Source: JABFRG01 sp046351415
GTDB taxonomy: Bacteria; Myxococcota_A; Polyangia; Polyangiales; Polyangiaceae
NCBI GenBank assembly: GCA_046351415.1
Contig: JAXLYO010000011.1
Location: 62,001 to 126,000 of the forward strand
Length of the DNA stretch: 64,000 bases
Direction: 5' to 3'
Of the stretch, positions 59,943 to 64,000 are shown in pieces; positions within the stretch are counted from its first letter, which is position 1; every line of letters starts with the position of its first letter. The position numbers and the translations under genes were made by a program. The notes below the pieces were generated by a model, which was not told the DNA's origin, made no database searches, and was given only the letters and a program-made list of their open reading frames with translations.

Positions 59943-61103
59943 TTGGTTCCCAAGACGTTTATTTCCCCCAAATTCGAAGGAAAGCGCTTCAACGAGCACG
60001 TGCTTCCCATCGATGTCTTGCGCGAGCTTGAGGCGTATCAAGCTCTCGTGGCGGACGTCGCGCGTCTACTTTACTTGGACGAACATCCGGGCCGAGAGCG
60101 CGTTCCGAAGGGGTTCGCTGGTGCACTTCGTCTGGGAATATTGAAGATCGATGACGGCTGCATTCAGCCGGAGATCGTCCGACTAGACAGTGCGCCGCCG
60201 TTGTTTGAGGGCAGCGACTATCACTCTGTAGCGCGCGACTTGATCTCCGAAGTCATTTCGGAGGTCGCGGCGGGCCGCCCAGTACCTCGCAAGTTTCCTC
60301 AGGCAGCAATCCGAAAATTCAACGGTCTCGGGCTTCGATTGCGCAAAGACGAATCGCTAGACGTCAGATCGCCCGGCTCCGCCAAGGCCGCCCGATACAC
60401 GCCCGCGCTACGGAAACAGATCATCCTGTCGCACGAGACGGAATACGAGGCCAACGTATGTTTCCTCGGTCGCGTCATAGCCCTCAGGGACAAGGACGAT
60501 GGCAATCTGCTGACTTTCGAATCGGGAGCGTCATCTTTCCAGTGTCCCCTTTCTGACGCCCGACGAGCCTTCGTCACGAAGCTCTACCTACAGAAGCACT
60601 TGGTTTGGCTGCGGGGCGTTGGATACCTGGACCGAAACGAGAATGCAAAGCGGATGACAAAAGTCTTCGACATGACTCCGTTGTCCGACTTGCTCGATGG
60701 CGCGAGCGAACATGACAAGCGCCTTACGGACCTTGGTCCGCTTGCTGCAGGCTGGCTTGACGGCATCGGGGAACCAATTGAAGTCAGCTTCATCGAACAG
60801 GTGCGGACTTTACTGGGGCAGCTTGCGGCTGCTGGCGTCCCATCGCCGCTGATCTTTCCGACCGCGGAGGGCGCCATTCAAGCTGAGTGGGCCTGCGCAC
60901 CGTGGGAGATCAAGATTGAGTTCCAACCTCACGGCGGTACGGCGCGGCTGCTTGCTTTGAGCACCGAGAGTGACGACGATATCGAGCGCGAAGGGGTTTC
61001 CGCTTCAGCAGAGACTGTCATTTCGTTTCTTGGGGAGACCTTGGCGATGGTGAAAGGAGCAAGCGATGACGATGACGACACCGCCTCAGCTGACCTCACC
61101 TGA
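59943..61103 (+). CDS. Unassigned island cargo protein, large component
   Basis: 386 residues; TTG start after a GAGG site. Central LSHETEYEANVCFLGRVIALRDKDDGNLLTFE looks like a small beta-barrel. The C-terminal part PSPLIFPTAEGAIQAEWACAPWEIKIEFQPHGGTARLLAL is of a type that recurs in bacterial genomic islands next to a small partner. It overlaps the next gene by 38 bp. The function is unknown; a toxin-antitoxin or defence role is only a possibility. Confidence 0.65.
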   Translation: MVPKTFISPKFEGKRFNEHVLPIDVLRELEAYQALVADVARLLYLDEHPGRERVPKGFAGALRLGILKIDDGCIQPEIVRLDSAPPLFEGSDYHSVARDLISEVISEVAAGRPVPRKFPQAAIRKFNGLGLRLRKDESLDVRSPGSAKAARYTPALRKQIILSHETEYEANVCFLGRVIALRDKDDGNLLTFESGASSFQCPLSDARRAFVTKLYLQKHLVWLRGVGYLDRNENAKRMTKVFDMTPLSDLLDGASEHDKRLTDLGPLAAGWLDGIGEPIEVSFIEQVRTLLGQLAAAGVPSPLIFPTAEGAIQAEWACAPWEIKIEFQPHGGTARLLALSTESDDDIEREGVSASAETVISFLGETLAMVKGASDDDDDTASADLT

Positions 61104-61458
61104 AGCACTGTTCCGTCAGGTGCACCCGAAGTTTTTGCAGGAGGGAAAGATTTCCGCGCAGGCGTTCATGCCTGGATCCGACTCGACGCTATCCGTAGCG
61201 AGAGGATCCAAGGTCGATGCCGAGGCCGCAAATGCGCGGTTTGTCGCGCAGGGGCGCGAGTCTGCCGCGAGCGCGCGACTCGCGCTTGGGGACTTTGACG
61301 CTGAGTCGATCCCTGTTTTCGACGACCCGAATGAAGCGGATGACGCGCACGCCTTCGCCCAGTACGAGCATGTACCGCGTCGAAAGGATCGAGAAAAGAT
61401 TGCATCGCGGTTGAGAGCGAAAGCCAGTGTCGCCTACGAACGACTCCCAGTGCCGTAG
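61066..61458 (+). CDS. Unassigned island cargo protein, small partner
   Basis: 130 residues (MTMTTPPQLTSPEALFRQVHPKFLQEGKISAQAFMPGSDSTLSVARGSK). The block LFRQVHP.FLQ.G...AQAF.P....LSVARGS is characteristic of a family repeatedly found beside the preceding gene type. It starts inside the upstream gene (38-bp overlap), so the two are probably made together. Confidence 0.65.
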   Translation: MTMTTPPQLTSPEALFRQVHPKFLQEGKISAQAFMPGSDSTLSVARGSKVDAEAANARFVAQGRESAASARLALGDFDAESIPVFDDPNEADDAHAFAQYEHVPRRKDREKIASRLRAKASVAYERLPVP

Positions 61459-61468
61459 CTCGCTATAT

Positions 61469-61485
61469 GTATGCAGTGTGCATAC
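61469..61485. promoter_or_regulatory. Operator-like palindrome
   Basis: GTATGCA - GTG - TGCATAC, perfect 7-bp arms, within a locally AT-rich gap 61,459-61,584 that also contains TTTAAACAAGTCTTAAAC. It precedes the small ribbon-helix-helix-like gene and the integrase, so it may be the operator of that control region. Confidence 0.5.
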
Positions 61486-61584
61486 GAAACTTTCGACAAA
61501 ATCTTTAAACAAGTCTTAAACTTAACGCACTGCGTCCATGTGCGTCATGACTCGAAGCTGGCGCTAGGGTTCAGGGGTCTTACG

Positions 61585-61749
61585 ATGGGGCTCATGGCGA
61601 CACCGAAAAAGATGCTCGGCATCCACCTTTCAGAGGCGGAACACGAGCTAGCCAAGAGGCTCGCGGCAATGGCCGGGGAGAGCATGAGTGTGCTCTTTCG
61701 GCAGTGGCTCCGCGAACAGGCGAAGAAGCAAAGGCTCGCTAGAGCCTGA
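61585..61749 (+). CDS. Small ribbon-helix-helix-like protein
   Basis: 54 residues from ATG 61585 (MGLMATPKKML), with AGGGG before it; ATG 61594 is an alternative. The pattern KKMLGIHLSEAEHELAKRLAAMAGESMSVLFRQWLREQ fits a short beta-strand followed by two helices, as in Arc/CopG-type repressors. Its position between a palindrome and the integrase suggests control of integration or excision. Confidence 0.6.
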   Translation: MGLMATPKKMLGIHLSEAEHELAKRLAAMAGESMSVLFRQWLREQAKKQRLARA

Positions 61750-61787
61750 AGAATAGAAGCCCCGGCGACGCGTCAACGTCCCGAGGC

Positions 61788-63104
61788 ATGACCGAGAGGA
61801 AGTATCTCCCGATGAACGAAAAGCTAACACAGCGCGGACGTCGCGCACCCCGAACAGGCACCGTTGTTTCGTTCCGCAAGGGAGATCGCACGGTATGGGC
61901 CGCCCGCATCTTGCTGAAAGACGGCTCACGAAAGCAGCTGCGGTGTCCCCTCGGGTTCACGCGGCAACAGGCGGAGAAGAAGGCTGCAGAGTGGCAGGCC
62001 AAAGAGGATGCAACCTTGGGTCTCTTCCTTGGGAAGCAGCGTGCCGCAGGGGTTCCCGTCGACGGCGAGACGGCCAATCAATGGCATGAGCGTTTTCTCG
62101 CTTCGCGTGAGGGGAAGGTCGGCAACGTCCCCACGCATCGGTGGATTTGGAGGAAGTGGTTTGCCCCAGTCATCGGCAAGAAGCCTGTCGCCTCGATTTC
62201 GCGCGACGATATCGAGGGGATTCGCGACGCGCTCGATGTGCGAATTCACGCCGATACGCTACGACCTAAAACCGCGGCGAATCTTTGGAGCGCCCTAACG
62301 ACAGCATTTCGGGCCGCGGTTGGGTCGAAGGATCGCACGTTGCGTGTCCGCGAAGACAACCCGTGTGACGGTGTTCAGCCGCCTGACCGAGGTGAGAGCC
62401 GCCGCAAGTGCTGGCTGTACCCCTCCGAGGTCGAGAAGCTTCTCGCGTGTGAGGCCGTGCCCTTGGAGTGGCGCGAGCTCTATGCCGTAAGCTGCTTCTT
62501 CTACACTCGCCCCGGCGAGACCTACGAAATTCGATGGAGCGATGTGGACCTCGGGGCGGGCGTTGTGAACATCGCGCGCGCTTTCGACTGGATGACGAAC
62601 ACTGTCAAAGAGCCGAAGACGCGAAACGGGATCCGCACGATTCCGATTCCCGCGACGTTGCTCCCCCTCCTTCAGCGCATGCGGGTGGGACAGTCCGAGG
62701 ACGACCTGGTGGTACCCGCCCTGCGTCGAGCCGGAAAGAATGTGGCGTCCGCGATTCTTCGAGAGCACCTCGCCCTCGCGGGAGTGAACCACCCCAGGCT
62801 CTTTCGGGACGATGCGACGTTCATGCCCGTCGGCTTCCGAAGTTTCCGGGACAGCGGGATCACCTGGCTCGCGTTGGAAGGGGTTGACCTCGCGAAGATG
62901 CAGAGGCGCGCCGGCCATGACCATATCTCCACCACGTTGGGGTATGTGAAGGCGGCCGAGGACTTCAGCTCAGGCGGAATCGGCGTTCCCTTTGGACCCC
63001 TGCCGGCGTCGCTGCTCAGTGTGACGGCTGGTGTGACGAAACTCGAATCACACGGGGAAACAGAGTGGGCGAGCGGGGACTTGAACCCCGAGCCAATGGA
63101 TTAA
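61788..63104 (+). CDS. int: Tyrosine recombinase (integrase), integrated form
   Basis: 438 residues. The catalytic domain carries Arg241 (FYTRPGETYEIRW), Lys277 (PKTRNGIR), Arg354 in FRSFRDSG (the usual His of HxxR is an Arg), Gly376-His377, and the Tyr386 nucleophile (STTLGYV). The N-terminal part (about 95-180) is a SAM-like core-binding domain. Codons up to 63083 belong to the element; the last codons NPEPMD are read from the antisense of tRNA-Lys. In the circular form the frame would instead continue for 94 codons found at 52,068-52,352. It is placed next to the tRNA as usual for such elements. Confidence 0.93.
   Translation: MTERKYLPMNEKLTQRGRRAPRTGTVVSFRKGDRTVWAARILLKDGSRKQLRCPLGFTRQQAEKKAAEWQAKEDATLGLFLGKQRAAGVPVDGETANQWHERFLASREGKVGNVPTHRWIWRKWFAPVIGKKPVASISRDDIEGIRDALDVRIHADTLRPKTAANLWSALTTAFRAAVGSKDRTLRVREDNPCDGVQPPDRGESRRKCWLYPSEVEKLLACEAVPLEWRELYAVSCFFYTRPGETYEIRWSDVDLGAGVVNIARAFDWMTNTVKEPKTRNGIRTIPIPATLLPLLQRMRVGQSEDDLVVPALRRAGKNVASAILREHLALAGVNHPRLFRDDATFMPVGFRSFRDSGITWLALEGVDLAKMQRRAGHDHISTTLGYVKAAEDFSSGGIGVPFGPLPASLLSVTAGVTKLESHGETEWASGDLNPEPMD
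63065..63085. repeat. attR: 21-bp direct repeat (tRNA end of island)
   Basis: Identical to 52049-52069. It covers the 3' acceptor strand and the 3' half of the T arm of tRNA-Lys, so insertion restores a complete tRNA. It also lies within the integrase reading frame. Confidence 0.95.
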
Positions 63105-63138
63105 GAGTCCACTGCTCTACCAATTGAGCTACTCGCCC
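63066..63138 (-). tRNA. tRNA-Lys (CTT)
   Basis: 73 bases on the minus strand. 7-bp acceptor stem GGGCGAG / CTCGCCC with discriminator A, D arm with AGCTCAATTGGTAGAGC, anticodon stem-loop TGGACTCTTAATCCA with anticodon CTT, T arm GGGGTTCAAGTCCCC. CCA is not encoded. Its 3' end is the insertion site of the element, and the integrase gene overlaps it on the opposite strand. Confidence 0.97.
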
Positions 63139-63271
63139 TGGCAGGTTGCAGATCCGGGTAACCCGAACGCACAACCAAACTAAGGAATCGCTCTCCTATT
63201 CGGGGCTCGATTCGATGTCAAGCACGAGAAGCGATGCACTTCGATCGCTTTCTGGTTAGCCTCGTTTTGCG

Positions 63272-63592
63272 ATGGGGCGCGCAGGCCAAGATCGCTGGTT
63301 CGTTTACGTCCTTTCCTGCGGCGACGGGAGTCTCTACGTCGGCATCGCCAAAGACGTGGACGCCCGGCTCGAGGCGCATGCGAGCGGGAAGGGGGCTCGC
63401 TATACGCGCGGTCGAGGTCCGCTTCGCGTGGCGGCGCGATGCCTCTGCCTTTCGAAGGGCCGAGCCCTCCGCGTCGAGTATGCGCTCAAGCAGCTTTCGA
63501 AACGGCAAAAGGAACAACTCGTCTCTCTTCCGAATTCGGAAGGATTACGAATGTTTGTGCGGCGTTTGCGCGCCCCTCGCGTTGTGCCGTAG
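63272..63592 (+). CDS. GIY-YIG nuclease-superfamily protein (UPF0213/YhbQ type)
   Basis: 106 residues. WFVYVLSCGDGSLYVGIAKDVDARLEAH is the GIY-YIG core (YVL ... YVG), followed by GKGARYTRGRGPLRV and a conserved Glu in ALRVEYALKQL. Family proteins are short single-domain DNA nucleases of poorly known cell role. Chromosomal, just outside the island. Confidence 0.85.
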   Translation: MGRAGQDRWFVYVLSCGDGSLYVGIAKDVDARLEAHASGKGARYTRGRGPLRVAARCLCLSKGRALRVEYALKQLSKRQKEQLVSLPNSEGLRMFVRRLRAPRVVP

Positions 63593-63601
63593 AGGACCCT
63601 T

Positions 63602-63862
63602 GTGAAGGCCACGAATGTGCTAGACCCTAGCCCCGTGCTGCTCGGTATGACTCGGGGCGAGTGGACGCTCGTTCTCTTCATTTTCGGACTCGTGTACTCC
63701 GCGGGCCTGCTCGTCCGTTTCGGCGAGTGGTTCGGTGAGCGCGCGTTCCGGAGCGACGGCCCATCGAATGACGGCGACCCCGGCGCGCCCACGAGCGTGA
63801 GGGGCACGAAGGGTGGTGGAGGCCGCTCGGGAGAGTCGTCGCCGCCCGGAGCGAAGCATTGA
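63602..63862 (+). CDS. Small single-span membrane protein
   Basis: 86 residues; GTG start. One hydrophobic helix (TLVLFIFGLVYSAGLLV, about 22-38) and a Gly/Ser/Pro-rich tail. Function unknown. Its stop overlaps the next gene start (TTGA at 63859). Confidence 0.6.
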   Translation: MKATNVLDPSPVLLGMTRGEWTLVLFIFGLVYSAGLLVRFGEWFGERAFRSDGPSNDGDPGAPTSVRGTKGGGGRSGESSPPGAKH

Positions 63863-64000
63863 CGCCGACGGCGGTACCCAGCACGCCGGTCGGCCCTGCA
63901 GGTAGCGCGCTCCTCTGCCTCGGGCAGGCGAGTGATGCCTCCGAGCTCGCATCCGCTCTCGCCACCGAGGGGTACGACGTGGAGAACGTACCGCCTGACG
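63859..64000 (+). CDS. Start of a gene running out of the window
   Basis: From TTG 63859 the frame reads TPTAVPSTPVGPAGSALLCL and then an Asp/Glu-rich stretch with ALATEGYDVENV, the beginning of a beta-alpha unit like a response-regulator receiver fold. Only 47 residues are visible. The product cannot be named. Confidence 0.45.
   Translation, partial: MTPTAVPSTPVGPAGSALLCLGQASDASELASALATEGYDVENVPPD

Larger units (their letters stand above)
52049..63085. mobile_element. Integrative element in tRNA-Lys(CTT)
   Basis: About 11.0 kb bounded by 21-bp direct repeats, with a tyrosine recombinase at the tRNA end. It contains a toxin/antitoxin pair, about 20 mostly small plus-strand genes, many of them chained by 4-bp overlaps, a DUF3987 replication-type protein, a PD-(D/E)XK-like nuclease, a terminase-small-subunit-like protein, an unassigned cargo pair and a ribbon-helix-helix-like protein. 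No capsid, portal, tail, lysis or relaxase gene is seen. It is best read as a phage satellite or an integrative plasmid-like element. Both att sites and the integrase catalytic residues are intact, so it may still be mobile. Confidence 0.92.

Noticed and set aside
63066..63138. Prophage of full length integrated at tRNA-Lys
   Set aside because: No capsid, portal, large terminase, tail or lysis genes occur between the att repeats.

Overview
The window looks like chromosomal DNA of a high-GC myxobacterium, most likely order Polyangiales (Myxococcota). The signs are very many predicted lipoproteins with short lipoboxes followed by Ser/Gly/Asp-Ala-Gly linkers, a MYXO-CTERM-like C-terminus, an AgmX/PglI-type TonB-like lipoprotein, a sigma-54 regulator with an FHA domain, and a tRNA-borne integrative element whose integrase is organised like that of Myxococcus phage Mx8. 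This placement is inferred from gene content, not from a marker gene.

Layout. 1-9.0 kb: the end of a barrel-like gene, then three secreted or membrane-anchored multi-domain DsbA-type thioredoxin proteins (2+2+3 domains) flanking a lipoprotein and a small graspetide (omega-ester RiPP) locus made of a precursor peptide and an ATP-grasp ligase. A five-fold 32-bp tandem repeat lies between the three-domain gene and its terminator. 9-10.7 kb: small secreted protein, zinc-ribbon protein and chorismate mutase. 10.7-32.5 kb: a starch/maltodextrin locus. It holds one large cytoplasmic-looking GH13 protein, four GH13 lipoproteins, a GH15 glucoamylase-like protein, a maltoporin-like protein and a TonB-like lipoprotein, many joined by 4-bp stop/start overlaps. 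Facing it is a convergent three-gene ABC importer in which the binding protein and the first permease are fused. The reading is: surface hydrolysis of alpha-glucan, passage through the porin, further trimming, ABC uptake, and a cytosolic GH13 enzyme. 32.6-44.8 kb: diheme cytochrome c, acyltransferase, lipase lipoprotein, a membrane protein with an HExxH motif, a TerB-like protein, and a MoxR/DUF58/membrane-protein operon. 44.8-51.5 kb: RsmE, sigma-54/FHA regulator, subtilase and lipoproteins.

52,049-63,085 is an 11-kb integrative element in the 3' end of tRNA-Lys(CTT). It has 21-bp direct repeats at both ends, a ParE/antitoxin pair, a long chain of small ATGA-coupled genes, a DUF3987 replication-type protein, a PD-(D/E)XK-like nuclease, a terminase-small-subunit-like protein, an odd Pro/Asp repeat protein, an unassigned two-gene cargo pair and a tyrosine recombinase. 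No capsid, tail or relaxase genes are visible, so it resembles a satellite or an integrated plasmid-like element. The main discovery is that the att core lies inside the integrase reading frame. In the integrated state the gene ends in a short tail read from the tRNA, and the remaining 94 codons sit, still in frame, at the opposite end of the island (52,068-52,352). 63.2-64.0 kb returns to ordinary chromosome (GIY-YIG protein, small membrane protein, start of another gene).

A second sequence-level result is a dispersed element of up to about 270 bp present three times (359-630, about 9,660-9,830, 51,634-51,903). Its central hairpin carries two compensatory base-pair changes between copies.
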